Part shown: piece by piece, positions 43,968 to 53,957 of the stretch
How positions within the stretch are numbered: the first letter of the stretch is position 1
Layout of the letters: each line of letters begins with the position of its first letter
The notes under the pieces: model-generated
Databases searched by the model: none
What the model was told of the DNA's origin: nothing
What the model saw: only the letters and a program-made list of their open reading frames with translations
Made by a program: the position numbers and the translations under genes
DNA from: Aequorivita sp. HC6-5
Lineage (GTDB): Bacteria; Bacteroidota; Bacteroidia; Flavobacteriales; Flavobacteriaceae
Direction: 5' to 3'
NCBI GenBank assembly: GCA_905182755.1
Contig: CAJJCS010000002.1
Span: 579,001 to 643,000 of the forward strand
Length of the DNA stretch: 64,000 bases

Positions 43968-46151
43968 ATGAAATTAAAAAGTCTACTAATAGCATCTGCT
44001 GTTTTCTTTTCTTGTAATGCTTTTGCACAACAAACACAAGGGCCAAATACGGTTTCTCAAGGTACTTTTATGGGTACTACAATTGCACTTCGTGATATGC
44101 CAAGTGTTACAGAAATGGAAGAAGAAGGTTTTGAGTATGCTAGAGAGATCAAGCAAAAATTTGATCCATCTCAAAAAAATGCTGTTATAGATGAAAATGA
44201 TTTACCACTTAGAAGGTCAACACCCTGGATACCAAAGCGAGCAAGGAACCAGAGACCCTCTTACGGTGTTACAAAATTTTCAAGGTGCTTCTATCCAAGA
44301 AGGGCAGGCTTTACCTCCAGATCCAACGGGAGCAGTAGGTCCTAATCATTATGTTCATGCTGTAAACTTAGTTGTTAAAATATTTGACAAAACCGGTAGT
44401 TATTAACAGGGCCAGTTGCGCTGGGTACTTTTCTAGGCAATGGAAACAGTAACGGAGATCCTATTGTAATGTATGATCACCTTGCAGATCGTTTTTTTGT
44501 AAGCCAATTTAATGTTGGTACTAACGCCCTTATCATTGGTGTTTCTCAAACTCCAGATCCAACAGGTTCTTATAACCTATACAACTACCCATTGGATGCA
44601 TTTCCAGATTACCCTCACTATTCGGTTTGGCATGATGGTTATTATTTAACTGCCAATAAAAACCAAGGAGATAAAGTATATGTCTTGGACAGACAGGCTA
44701 TGATAGATGGTGACGAGGATCCAACAATTATTGGTTTTAATTTACCTCAATTCATTAGAAACCCAACCACAGTTATAAGCCCAGAGCCTGCAAATTTAGT
44801 AGGAAATGATGCAGATACAGATTCTCCTGCCTTTATTGTATACCTGCAAGACGGTTCTTGGGGTGGTATTTCTTATGATCACATCAAGGTATGGACCATA
44901 GAAACAGATTTTGTTACTCCAGATAATTCAACAGTTAGCCAGCCTCAAGAAATTGAAACGGCTCCTTTTGATTCTTTTTTCCGTCAATTTGGACAGGGAG
45001 ATTTCAAACAACCAAATACAGACCAACGCATTGATGGCGCCTCTGGAGTAATTAGCTTTGCCGCCAATTATAGGAGCTTTTTAAATCATAATTCTTGGGT
45101 AATTACTTTCAATGAAGATATGGGTGGCCAGCGTGGAGGTATTCGTTGGATAGAACTACGTAATACAGATGCAGATAGCACTTGGTCTTTATTCCAAGAA
45201 GGATCATTTGCTCCTGAGGACGGAGAAAGCAGGTATATGAGTAGCTCAGCTATGGATCAAGACGGTAATATTGGTATGGCATATAACCTTAGTAGTGAAA
45301 ACACATCTGCTAGTATTAGATATACGGGTCGTTATGATGGTGATGCCCTTGGCCAGATGACCTTTCCAGAGGGTTTAATTTGGCAAGGAACAGGTTGGCA
45401 AGCAAATACAAACAGATTTGGAGATTACGCGCACCTTACCATGGATCCTGATGGTGTTACTTTTTGGCATACCTCAGAGTATTTCCAGGGAGTTAACCAA
45501 TGGAGAACACGTATTGCCTCTTTTACTTTAAATAATGGTTTCTCTGAAGATATAGGGGTTTACAACTTTGACCAACCAGTAAGTGGTGATGATTTAACAG
45601 ACGCAGAGACCGTAACGGTTAAAATATTTAATTTTGGTACAGACCCTCAAAGTAATTTTGATGTTGCACTTAGAGTAGATGGAGCCCTAATTGTTACAGA
45701 AACATTTACAGAAACCATTGCTCCTCAAAGCTCTGTTAACTATACATTTAATACCACTGTAGATTTATCTATAGCTCAGCAAGAGTATGAGATAGAAGCG
45801 CGTACCTTGTTATCTGAAGATGCTAATACTCCTAATGACTCATTTACAAAAACAATTAGCAATACAACCTTATCTGTAATAGATCAAGAGTTTAATGCCG
45901 GTGATTTTACTATTATAGCTGCAGGAGCCAAGCAGTATGATGTAAATTTCACAACAACTAGAGACTTTGGTGCTATTAGCTATAGTGTATACAATACAAT
46001 TGGTCAACAAATAACAAAAGGGATTTTGGATAGTAATGGGCAAACCCATACAACTACATTAGACTTTAGCGCTCAACCAGTAGGTGTGTTCTTTGTTTTG
46101 TTAACCAACGGCTCATACAAAGCCAGCAAGAGAGTAGTAGTGTTTAAGTAA
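43968..46151 (+). CDS. Large secreted T9SS protein of unknown function
   Basis: About 727 residues after two repairs (an extra base near 44211 and a missing T near 44402). The signal peptide ends at AFAQ. The middle contains LPPDPTGAVGPNHYVHAVN, VMYDHLADRFFVSQF and DGYYLTANK, a pattern seen in uncharacterised Bacteroidota surface proteins that are probably beta-propellers. A CARDB-like segment (GDDLTDAETVTVKIFNFG) and a type IX sorting domain (SYSVYNTIGQQIT, KRVVVFK) end it. The real role is unknown. Confidence 0.8.
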
Positions 46152-46171
46152 TACTTATTATTACCTTTTTT

Positions 46172-46205
46172 AAAAACCTCAACATTTATTGTTGAGGTTT
46201 TTTTT
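46172..46205 (+). terminator. Rho-independent terminator
   Basis: AAAAACCTCAACA (46172-46184) pairs with TGTTGAGGTTTTT-like sequence from 46190 onward around a short T/A loop, followed by T residues. It ends the preceding T9SS protein gene. Confidence 0.9.
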
Positions 46206-46374
46206 ATGGTTAATTTTAACACTAAAGGTTAAATTTTTATTAATAAAATTAAATTTAAAATTTTTAACAAACTAGCTGTTATCTTTACAATCTTAAGAAG
46301 GATAGATTATAAATAATTTTCTTAATTAAAGAATAATAAATATAGTTTTTTAACCCAGCAAAAATCGTTTATCA

Positions 46375-46722
46375 TTGAGTACATTTTTCTTAATAAAAGC
46401 TCATAAAACCTTTCTAAGTATAGCAGTATTGTTTTTCTTTATAGGACAACCTATAGTGAGTTCTATACTAGTATCTGGACAAATTACTGCTGTGGTCATA
46501 GATATCGACAACGAGTCTGAGAAAGAAGGTGAAAATAAAAACAAGCAAGAGAAAGAACTCTCTGAAGAAAAGAAAATAACAACCAATCACGGGCAGTTAG
46601 CTATTGTTTTTTCAAATTCAAATTCAAGTAAAATAGCACAATCTCCAAACGCTTTTTTTGGTTCTGTTTTTTTAGAAATAAGTAACCCACCACCAGAGGT
46701 GTTTTTTTTAGTTTACCTCTAG
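46375..46722 (+). CDS. Small membrane-anchored or exported acidic protein, unknown
   Basis: 115 residues read from a TTG at 46375; no ATG is available, so the start is uncertain. A hydrophobic segment (IAVLFFFIGQPIVSSILV) is followed by a charged Glu/Lys-rich stretch (about residues 46-66) and a C-terminal part with NPPPEVFFLVY. It lies 101 bases before the SulP gene on the same strand and could belong to that unit. No family recognised. Confidence 0.45.
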   Translation: MSTFFLIKAHKTFLSIAVLFFFIGQPIVSSILVSGQITAVVIDIDNESEKEGENKNKQEKELSEEKKITTNHGQLAIVFSNSNSSKIAQSPNAFFGSVFLEISNPPPEVFFLVYL

Positions 46723-46823
46723 TATGAGAAGTTTATTTTAAATTTTCTCATACCCCTACATTTAAATTTTCTATTTAATTAAAAAAAAAGCAAAATAGCT
46801 ATTTCTATTTTGCGTGTACGCAT

Positions 46824-48422
46824 ATGTCTAAATCAAATATTTTTAAGAATTTAAAAAACGATATACCTGCAAGTATCGTTGTATTTTTTGTTGCATTACC
46901 TCTTTGTTTGGGTATTGCCTTGGCCAGTGGAGCTCCACTGTTTTCTGGTCTTATTGCAGGAATTGTTGGTGGTATATTAGTAGGAGTTTTAAGTGGCTCT
47001 CAAGTGGGAGTTAGTGGCCCAGCGGCAGGATTAGCTGCTATTGTACTTACTGCCATTAGTAGTTTAGGTGGTTTTGAGAACTTTTTACTAGCAGTTGTTC
47101 TTGGTGGTGTTATACAAATGGTATTTGGCTTTTTGAAAGCGGGTATTATTGGGTACTATTTTCCTTCATCTGTTATTAAAGGAATGCTAACTGGAATTGG
47201 TATTATTATCATCTTAAAGCAGATTCCACATTTTTTTGGGTATAATTCTTCACAAGAGGTTGATTTTGCATTTTTTCAAGTAGATGGAGACACTACCTTC
47301 TCTGGTATTTTACATGCTATTAATGCAATAAGTGTAGGACCTACTATTATTGCTATTATCGCCCTAGTGATTCTGCTGCTGTGGAGTACTGTTCTTTCTA
47401 GTAAAGGAAAAATTTTCACCATCATACAAGGGCCACTTGTGGCTGTTGGAGTTGGGATTTTATATTTCATTTTCACCCAAGACAGCGCAGTATTTGGAAT
47501 ATCAAATAAGCATCTTGTTAGTGTGCCTATACCAGATAGCTTTGATATGTTTCTGGGGCAGTTTAGGACACCAAATTTCTCTGGAATCACAAATCCTGCT
47601 ATTTGGGTTACAGCCTTTACTATCGCCCTTGTTGCGAGTCTAGAAACATTGCTATGTGTTGAGGCCACCGATAAGTTGGACCCTCTAAAAAGGGTTACTC
47701 CAACCAATAAAGAACTTGTAGCACAAGGTGCTGGTAATATTGTATCTGGATTAATTGGAGGTTTACCTGTAACACAGGTTATTGTAAGATCTTCTGCTAA
47801 TATACAGTCTGGCGGGAAAACCAAAATGGCCGCTATTATACATGGTTTTTTATTGTTAATATCTGTAGTTGCCATACCTACACTATTAAATAAAATACCT
47901 TTATCTGTGTTGGCTTCTATTTTGCTGATTGTTGGATATAAACTGGCTAAGCCATCTTTATTTAAACAGATGTATCTATTGGGTTGGAAACAATTTGTGC
48001 CTTTTGTAGTAACTGTGGTGGGTATAGTATTTACAGACTTGCTAATAGGTATTACACTGGGTCTAATTGTTGGTGTTGTTGTTATTTTAATAAAGAGTTA
48101 TCAAAACTCTCACTTTTTACACATGGAAGATAAAAGTAATGGTGTTACTAAAGTAAAAATGACATTAGCAGAAGAAGTTACCTTTTTTAATAAAGGTGCT
48201 ATTTTAAAAGAATTAGACTCATTACCTAGAGACAGTAGTTTAGAGCTAGATGTAACCAAAACACGTTATTTGGATAACGACATTATCGAAATTCTTGAGG
48301 ATTTTCAAGAAAAGGCTCAAAACAGGAACATTTTTATTACATTAATTTCTGAAAGAGGTGTTGTAGAAAATCCAGAAAGTTTTATTGAATTTTTCACATT
48401 AAGACCAAAAAAAGTATCGTAA
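46824..48422 (+). CDS. SulP-family anion transporter (probable bicarbonate/sulfate) with STAS domain
   Basis: 532 residues with 10-12 membrane helices. Family motifs include LPLCLGIALASGAPLFSGL, GSQVGVSGPAAGLAAIV and GLPVTQVIVRSSANIQSGGKTK. A cytoplasmic STAS-like domain forms the last about 100 residues (SLELDVTKTRYLDNDIIEIL). A beta-carbonic anhydrase gene follows 25 bases later. That pairing is typical of SulP proteins that import bicarbonate, so a carbon-supply or pH role is the best inference. Confidence 0.9.
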   Translation: MSKSNIFKNLKNDIPASIVVFFVALPLCLGIALASGAPLFSGLIAGIVGGILVGVLSGSQVGVSGPAAGLAAIVLTAISSLGGFENFLLAVVLGGVIQMVFGFLKAGIIGYYFPSSVIKGMLTGIGIIIILKQIPHFFGYNSSQEVDFAFFQVDGDTTFSGILHAINAISVGPTIIAIIALVILLLWSTVLSSKGKIFTIIQGPLVAVGVGILYFIFTQDSAVFGISNKHLVSVPIPDSFDMFLGQFRTPNFSGITNPAIWVTAFTIALVASLETLLCVEATDKLDPLKRVTPTNKELVAQGAGNIVSGLIGGLPVTQVIVRSSANIQSGGKTKMAAIIHGFLLLISVVAIPTLLNKIPLSVLASILLIVGYKLAKPSLFKQMYLLGWKQFVPFVVTVVGIVFTDLLIGITLGLIVGVVVILIKSYQNSHFLHMEDKSNGVTKVKMTLAEEVTFFNKGAILKELDSLPRDSSLELDVTKTRYLDNDIIEILEDFQEKAQNRNIFITLISERGVVENPESFIEFFTLRPKKVS

Positions 48423-48447
48423 ATTTAGAACTGAAAAAATAATAATT

Positions 48448-49074
48448 ATGAAAGCACACACAAAACAAACACAAGAGGCGATGAGCCCAGATGCTGCTTT
48501 AAAAGCATTAAAAGACGGTAATAAAAGATTTATAACAAGTACTCAAGTCTCTAGAGACTTAATGCAACAAGTTGCAGACACAAGCACAGGACAATATCCT
48601 TTTGCAACGGTGTTACACTGTATAGACTCAAGGGTTTCTGCAGAATTGGTTTTTGACCAAGGTATTGGTGATTTATTTAGTATTCGTATTGCAGGAAACT
48701 TTGTAAACGAAGATATTTTAGGGTCTATGGAGTTTGCAACAAAACTAGCAGGCACTAAAGTTGTTGTTGTATTAGGACATACAGCTTGTGGCGCTGTAAA
48801 AGGAGCCTGTGATCATGCTAAATTAGGAAATCTCACGGGTATGCTTGAGAAAATAACACCTGCTGTTACTGCGGTAACAGAGCCTGCAGATGTGGCTTTG
48901 CGCACCTCCAGTAATATTGATTTTGTAAATAGAGTAGCTGTTAAAAATGTGCATATGGCCATTGATAACCTTAGGGCTATGAGCCCTGTGTTAAAAGAGA
49001 TGGAAGCTGCAGGTGACATAAAAGTAGTTGGAGCTATGTACCATATAGAAAATGGTCAAGTAGATTTTTTATAA
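48448..49074 (+). CDS. Beta-class carbonic anhydrase
   Basis: 208 residues. Zinc ligands C58, H111 and C114 and the D60/R62 dyad are visible in HCIDSRV and GHTACGAVKGACD. GNFVNEDILGSMEFA is a family stretch. It interconverts CO2 and bicarbonate in the cytoplasm and is probably cotranscribed with the SulP transporter. Confidence 0.93.
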   Translation: MKAHTKQTQEAMSPDAALKALKDGNKRFITSTQVSRDLMQQVADTSTGQYPFATVLHCIDSRVSAELVFDQGIGDLFSIRIAGNFVNEDILGSMEFATKLAGTKVVVVLGHTACGAVKGACDHAKLGNLTGMLEKITPAVTAVTEPADVALRTSSNIDFVNRVAVKNVHMAIDNLRAMSPVLKEMEAAGDIKVVGAMYHIENGQVDFL

Positions 49075-49092
49075 CACTAAAGGCTATTATAC

Positions 49093-49124
49093 AAAAAACC
49101 GCTTCTTTAAAGAAGCGGTTTTTT
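49093..49124 (+). terminator. Palindromic terminator after the carbonic anhydrase gene
   Basis: AAAAAACCGCTTCTTT is followed at once by its exact complement (49093-49124), with T residues after it. It can work on both strands. Confidence 0.93.
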
Positions 49125-49144
49125 TATGGTGTTTACTTTTAGGT

Positions 49145-49276
49145 TTATAGCTCTGTAGGCAGACCTCCTAATCTTTTCTCAATTTTTTTCTTTTTAATGG
49201 TAAGTCTTTTCATAAGATCCATTAGCGTCTCATCTTTTGTCTCTTTGTAGCGTTCGTTAATAGCTAGTATTAGCCT
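49145..49276 (-). pseudogene. Truncated tandem copy of the small protein gene at 49333-49557
   Basis: The minus strand reads RLILAINERYKETKDE, LMDLMKRLTIKKKKIEKRL and then a stop. This matches the C-terminal 40 residues of the neighbouring 74-residue protein (RLVLAINELYKKTKDE, LMDAMKRITAKKKKIEVRL). The N-terminal half and any start codon are missing. A terminator lies between the two copies. Confidence 0.75.
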
Positions 49277-49296
49277 ATATTTTTTGAAATAGTTGC

Positions 49297-49326
49297 AAAA
49301 AAAAAGCGCTAGAAGCGCAGTTTTTT
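49297..49326. terminator. Terminator between the small gene and its truncated copy
   Basis: On the minus strand GCGCT-TCT-AGCGC is followed by nine T residues. On the + strand T residues also follow. It ends the gene at 49333-49557. Confidence 0.85.
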
Positions 49327-49332
49327 GTGTGA

Positions 49333-49557
49333 TTAAGATATTTCTGACCTCCCTTTGAGGCGAACTTCTATTTTTTTCTTTTTCGCGGTGATGCGTTTCA
49401 TGGCATCCATTAATTTTTCGTCTTTTGTTTTCTTGTACAATTCATTGATAGCAAGCACAAGCCTTTTAGCCTCTCGTGATGCGTGTACACGGTCACTGGT
49501 AGACATGTGACTCATCTTTGCTTTTTCAAACTCAGCTGCTTGTTCTAATAAATCCAT
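49333..49557 (-). CDS. Small charged helical protein, unknown
   Basis: 74 residues, rich in Lys, Glu and Met, predicted almost wholly helical (MDLLEQAAEFEKAKMSH, REAKRLVLAINELYKK). No signal peptide. A truncated second copy lies just downstream, and the protein similarity between them indicates that the frame is real. No function can be assigned. Confidence 0.7.
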   Translation of the reverse strand: MDLLEQAAEFEKAKMSHMSTSDRVHASREAKRLVLAINELYKKTKDEKLMDAMKRITAKKKKIEVRLKGRSEIS

Positions 49558-49906
49558 TTCTTCTTTGATATCTTTAACTTTTGTATAAACCTACAAAAAT
49601 AGGGTGGATTGTGCAAGTGCTATATACCTCTTGTGATTTCTTTAACATTGGTGTTGCTTTTTTAACATCCTACCAATAGGTTATTGGGCCATTTACATCG
49701 TCTATTTTAGTTGTTTTGTATTGGGGACTAATACCTAAAACAATAGAGGGTTTTGAATTATTTATATTTCAATTAAGATGTATTAACTATATTTACTAAC
49801 AACTATAACAATTAAAAAATTGTAATAGAAACGTTTTAATTTTTCTATTGTAAGCAGCTAACTGCCTAATTTGATGTATTTACAATTCGCTTTAATAATT
49901 TATCTC
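49558..49906. other. Intergenic region without recognised content
   Basis: About 350 AT-rich bases between two divergently oriented genes. No convincing reading frame, hairpin or repeat was seen. Confidence 0.4.
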
Positions 49907-51990
49907 ATGAAAAATAAATCATTTCTTTTTAATTTGTTATTTCTTTTTTTATGGCAAGTTTCTTTTGCACAACAAACAATATTAAGTGATAGTAACTTAC
50001 CTATTATGTTAATTTCTACAGATATAGACCCAGATACAAATCACTCCTACAGACATACCAGACGAGCCAAAAGTATTGGCTACATGCAGCTTATTTATAG
50101 ACCAGATGGTACTAGAAATTATCTAACAGATATTACCAATCGCATCTTTTTTAAACTATAAGGGTAGGATAGGGATCGAATTAAGAGGAAGTAGCTCCCA
50201 GGCATTAGATAAAAAGCCATATGGTTTTACCACTCTTTTGGATGATGATGATTCTAACAATAATGTTAGCTTGTTAGGGATGCCTTCAGAGAATGATTGG
50301 GTTTTAAATTCTTTAGCCTATGATCCATCTATGATTCGTGATTATTTGTCCTACACGCTATCAAATAATATGGGTAATTACGCCCCAAGAGTACAATATA
50401 TTGAAGTAATTGTTAATGGTGATTACAAAGGCGTATATTTTTTAACCGAAAAAGTTAAAAGAGATTCTGACAGAGTAAATTTAAAAAAAATAGCTGATGA
50501 TGATAATGATTTTCCTGAGGTAACTGGAGGATATATTATAAAGGCAGACAAAACCACTGGAGGAGATGAAGTGGCTTGGACGATGCCTAATTATGGAGGA
50601 TGGGATACTAATTTTTTACATCACTATCCCAAAACAGAGGATATTACTTCCGCAGCAAGCTAATTATATAGAAACTGTTTTTTATGATTTGGAAGCTCAG
50701 ACAAACCCCGCCAATACATCTATTATTGATGGGTATCCATCTATGATTGATATTCCAAGTTTTGTAGATTATATGTTAATGGCAGAATTTGCTTCAAATC
50801 CAGATGCTTATCAATTTAGCACTTATTTTCACAAAGATAGGGGCGGCAAACTAAGAGCAGGGCCTATTTGGGATTACAACTTATCCTTCGGAAATGATTT
50901 ATTTGTTTTTGGATTTGACAGGAGTTTTTATGATGTATGGCAATTTGATTTTGAAAATAGAGGCGCTAAATTTTGGAGAGATTTATTTCAAGACGAAACA
51001 TTTAATTGTTACCTGGCAAAACGCTGGTTTGAGTTAACTGGTGCAAATCAAACCTTAAACTATCTCACAATTTCTAATCTAATAGACGGGTATGTAGCTC
51101 TTTTAAGCGAATCTCAGGCAAGAGAACTACAACGATGGCCACCACAGGAGGGTTGGCCTACGGTAGCCGATCAAGCAGAAAATATTATCGAGATGAAACA
51201 ATGGATCCAAGAGAGAATCAATTGGATGAACACAAATATAGGTTCTTCAAATAATTGCTTGGATGTTTATGTTCCAGATTTAGTAATTAGTAAAATACAC
51301 TACAACCCTTTGGAGGATTCTGGGTATTCTAGTAAAGAACTTGAATTTATTGAAATAACCAACGCTTCCAATCAAAGTATTGACCTTTCAGGTTATTATA
51401 TTAGAGAACTGGGGATCTCATATCAATTTGCTGCCAACGCTACAGTGGCTGGTGATCAAAAGATTTATTTAACTAGTGATGCAACGGTATTTGAAGATTA
51501 TTATGGTTTTGCACCTTTTGGAGTCTTTACTAGAGATTTAAGCAACAGCTCTTATAAGATTATTTTGTCTGACGCTTTAGGTAACACCATAGACCAAGTA
51601 ACATATATGGATAGCGATCCTTGGCCAGAACAGGCCGATGGAGAAGGCCCATATTTACAATTAGTTGATGTAAGCTCAGACAACTCATTGGCTAGTAACT
51701 GGATAGCAAGTAGTCAGTCTCTTTCTATAGAAGATATCGCGACAGCGCAAAGGCAAATAATAGTGTATCCAAATCCTACCAAGGGCCTCATAACTATTGA
51801 ATTTGATTTTTCAAATACCGATGCTTTAGAATTTTCAATTTATAATTCAATGGGTCAATCTGTAGGGGATTTTCTAGTACACTCAAGTAATTTTGAAATT
51901 AATTTGAGTCATTTACCCAGCGGTTTTTATTACTACAACATCAAAAACAAGGGAGTTGTAATTTCAAGAGATAAAATTATTAAAAACTAA
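49907..51990 (+). CDS. CotH-kinase-like secreted protein with lamin-tail domain and T9SS domain
   Basis: Start at 49907 (MKNKSFLFNLLFLFLWQVSFAQ, signal peptide). The CotH-type kinase-like domain shows IELRGSSSQ, KKPYGFT, YVEV-like YIEVIVNGDYKGVYFLTEKVK and GPIWDYNLSFGND. A lamin-tail domain (LVISKIHYNPLEDSG, ELEFIEITNASNQSIDLSGY) and a type IX sorting domain (IVYPNPTKGLITIEF) follow. Indels are an extra T near 50045, a missing A near 50084, and extra bases near 50140 and 50653. The first two compensate, leaving a garbled 12-residue stretch where IPDEPK-like sequence is expected. About 693 residues after repair. The surface role is unknown. Confidence 0.85.
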
Positions 51991-51993
51991 AAA

Positions 51994-52023
51994 AAGCCTT
52001 ACTCTTTTAGAAGAGTAAGGCTT
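51994..52023. terminator. Bidirectional terminator between converging genes
   Basis: AAGCCTTACTCTT (51994-52006) pairs with AAGAGTAAGGCTT (52011-52023). The T tract is on the minus strand, so it serves chiefly the gene at 52049-52549. Confidence 0.9.
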
Positions 52024-52048
52024 GTAAGGTTTAGAAACAAGGTGTAAA

Positions 52049-52549
52049 TTATTCAGTAACTTCTTCTTGCACTTCTTCTTGAAGATAATTTACCAAGCCG
52101 CTTGCATCAAAGTAATCTCCTCCGCTTACAATAAGTCCATCTTTAAAATCCCAGGTGTGGTAGGCTTTCATTTCCCATTTTTTACCAGTTGCAGTATGCA
52201 TCCCAGACCAAGTTCCGTAAGACCGTACACTTCCATCTGCTATGCCAGTTTCAGCCAAGACTCCTGGTAACCAGTTGTCAGCAGTATAAACTACATCTTC
52301 CATTTGATCTTGCCATTCTTTTAAATATTGACCGAATTCTTCTTTTCCTATTTCAGTAGATCCGAAAAATACAGGTTGCCATTTAACATCTTCATGCAAT
52401 AAGTCTAGCTGAGCTTGAAAATCTGCCTCAGAGGCTTGAAGTTCTAACATTTTTTTGGCAGTAACTGTATTTTTAGCAAATTCAGGAGGTAATCCTTGAG
52501 AGCAAGAGATACATAGAGCTACTACAAAAACACTTAATAATTTTTTCAT
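52049..52549 (-). CDS. SnoaL/NTF2-like fold lipoprotein
   Basis: 166 residues with lipobox CISC (MKKLLSVFVVALCISCSQ). The remainder resembles a SnoaL-like/nuclear-transport-factor-2 cone fold: a helix with LLHEDVKWQPVFFGS, then GKEEFGQYLKEW, and the strands MKAYHTWDFKDGLIVSGGDYFD. No catalytic residues can be assigned. The C-terminus is Glu-rich (EEVQEEVTE). Confidence 0.75.
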   Translation of the reverse strand: MKKLLSVFVVALCISCSQGLPPEFAKNTVTAKKMLELQASEADFQAQLDLLHEDVKWQPVFFGSTEIGKEEFGQYLKEWQDQMEDVVYTADNWLPGVLAETGIADGSVRSYGTWSGMHTATGKKWEMKAYHTWDFKDGLIVSGGDYFDASGLVNYLQEEVQEEVTE

Positions 52550-52624
52550 TTTTGATATATTTAAATTAGTTGTTCCACGAAATTAATTAATTTATCAGTA
52601 AAAAAAAATAAAATTTGAAATTAG

Positions 52625-52669
52625 CTGGAGCCAAGGGGTGTTAAATCACACTATTTTGGGGAAGATTTA
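52625..52669 (+). repeat. Repeat R1: recombinase-tail-derived motif
   Basis: The core GGTGTTAAATCACACTATTT followed by TGGGGAAGATTT is shared with R2 (54638-54684), R3 (60156-60203) and R4 (62881-62927). Read as protein, all four give GVKSHYF followed by an acidic end; differences are mainly at third codon positions. R1 sits between two divergent genes. Confidence 0.75.
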
Positions 52670-52777
52670 AAAGTATTTGTTCAATTATACTCTTCAAGAA
52701 TAACATTCTTATCTTAATTTTGATATTTAATACCTAAATTTAAGCATTCATTTTTAATTATTTTTATCCCAGCCCTT

Positions 52778-53951
52778 ATGGAGTTTATCATTTTAGCATT
52801 TATAGTTATAGGTTTTGTTGGTTTGGCTTTTTATTTAAAAAGACCACAGACAAGCCCAGAGTATCAATTTGAAGAACAAATGATGAATATTGGTGTTAGA
52901 AAAAGAAATATTTGAGAGAAATACCACCATTACAAACCTTAATAAGCAACTAGATATTGCAGCTGCAAGAGCTGAAAATTTTGATCAAATAAAAATTGAA
53001 AAGACCCAAAATGACGAGCGTCTTAAATTTGTAGAGGCAGATCGAAACTCACTTAAAAGTGAAAACATAGCCTATCAAAAAGCAGAAGAAGGGCGTCAAA
53101 AAGAAGTTAGCAAAAGTATTGCAAGTGCTCTCACGCTACAAAAATCATTAGAGGATGAGAAATCACGTCTTAACGATGAGCGCGTTCAAGAAAAAGAAGC
53201 TTCTCTGGAAAAAATGAAACTAAAATGGTCTGACCATGAAAAAGATGTTCAAAACCACCTGCAATTAATCTGCAGAAATAACGTGATTACTTATATTAGT
53301 CAAGAAGATTTCCCGCATACTAGAAATAAGCCTGACAGCTCAATTGAAATTATGGATCAACTTATTGTCTTTGATGCTAAAAGCCCAGCAAATGATGATT
53401 TATCTAATTTCCCTAAATACATTAAAAATCAAACAGAGAATCTTAAAAAATATGCAAAGCATGATAATGTAAAGAACGATTTGTTTTTAGTAATTCCTTC
53501 CAACACGCTAGAAGTTATTGATCAATTTCATTACAACATTGGAGATTACAATGTGTACATTATTTCTAAAGATGCTCTGGAGCCTATAGTTTTAAGCCTG
53601 AAAAAAATTGAAGAATATGAATTTGCTGACAAATTAAGCCCAGAAGATCGTGATAACGTTTGTAGAATTATTGGAAAGTTTGCCCACACTACAAAAAGGC
53701 GTATCCAGGTCGATGAGTTTTTTGCCCGCGAGTTTTTGGACACCCTCACCAAAGCGGGTACTCAGTTACCTAGAGATATTCTAGAAAATGTAATTAAATT
53801 TGAGAATGCTGAGAAGTTAAACCCCCCGATGGAAAAACGAAACAAAAAAATTCTTACCAAAGATTTAAAACAGCAAGTTGATAAACTTGAAAAAGAAATG
53901 GAACTTAGAGAAATTCCAAAAATATCTAACCAAACAGACTTTGATTTGTAG
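52778..53951 (+). CDS. Membrane-anchored coiled-coil protein with RmuC-like nuclease domain
   Basis: About 390 residues from ATG 52778 (MEFIILAFIVIGFVGLAFYL, membrane anchor), with one extra base near 52895. A long coiled coil (about residues 40-150) leads to a PD-(D/E)xK-like core: KPDSSIEIM then LIVFDAKSPA, and FLVIPSNTLEVIDQ. This layout of anchor, coiled coil and nuclease fold is that of RmuC, thought to limit inversions during recombination. The similarity is partial, so I call it RmuC-like. Confidence 0.65.
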
Positions 53952-53957
53952 GGGTTA

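Noticed and set aside
47276-47875. 199-residue minus-strand frame
   Set aside because: It lies wholly inside the intact SulP transporter gene on the other strand.
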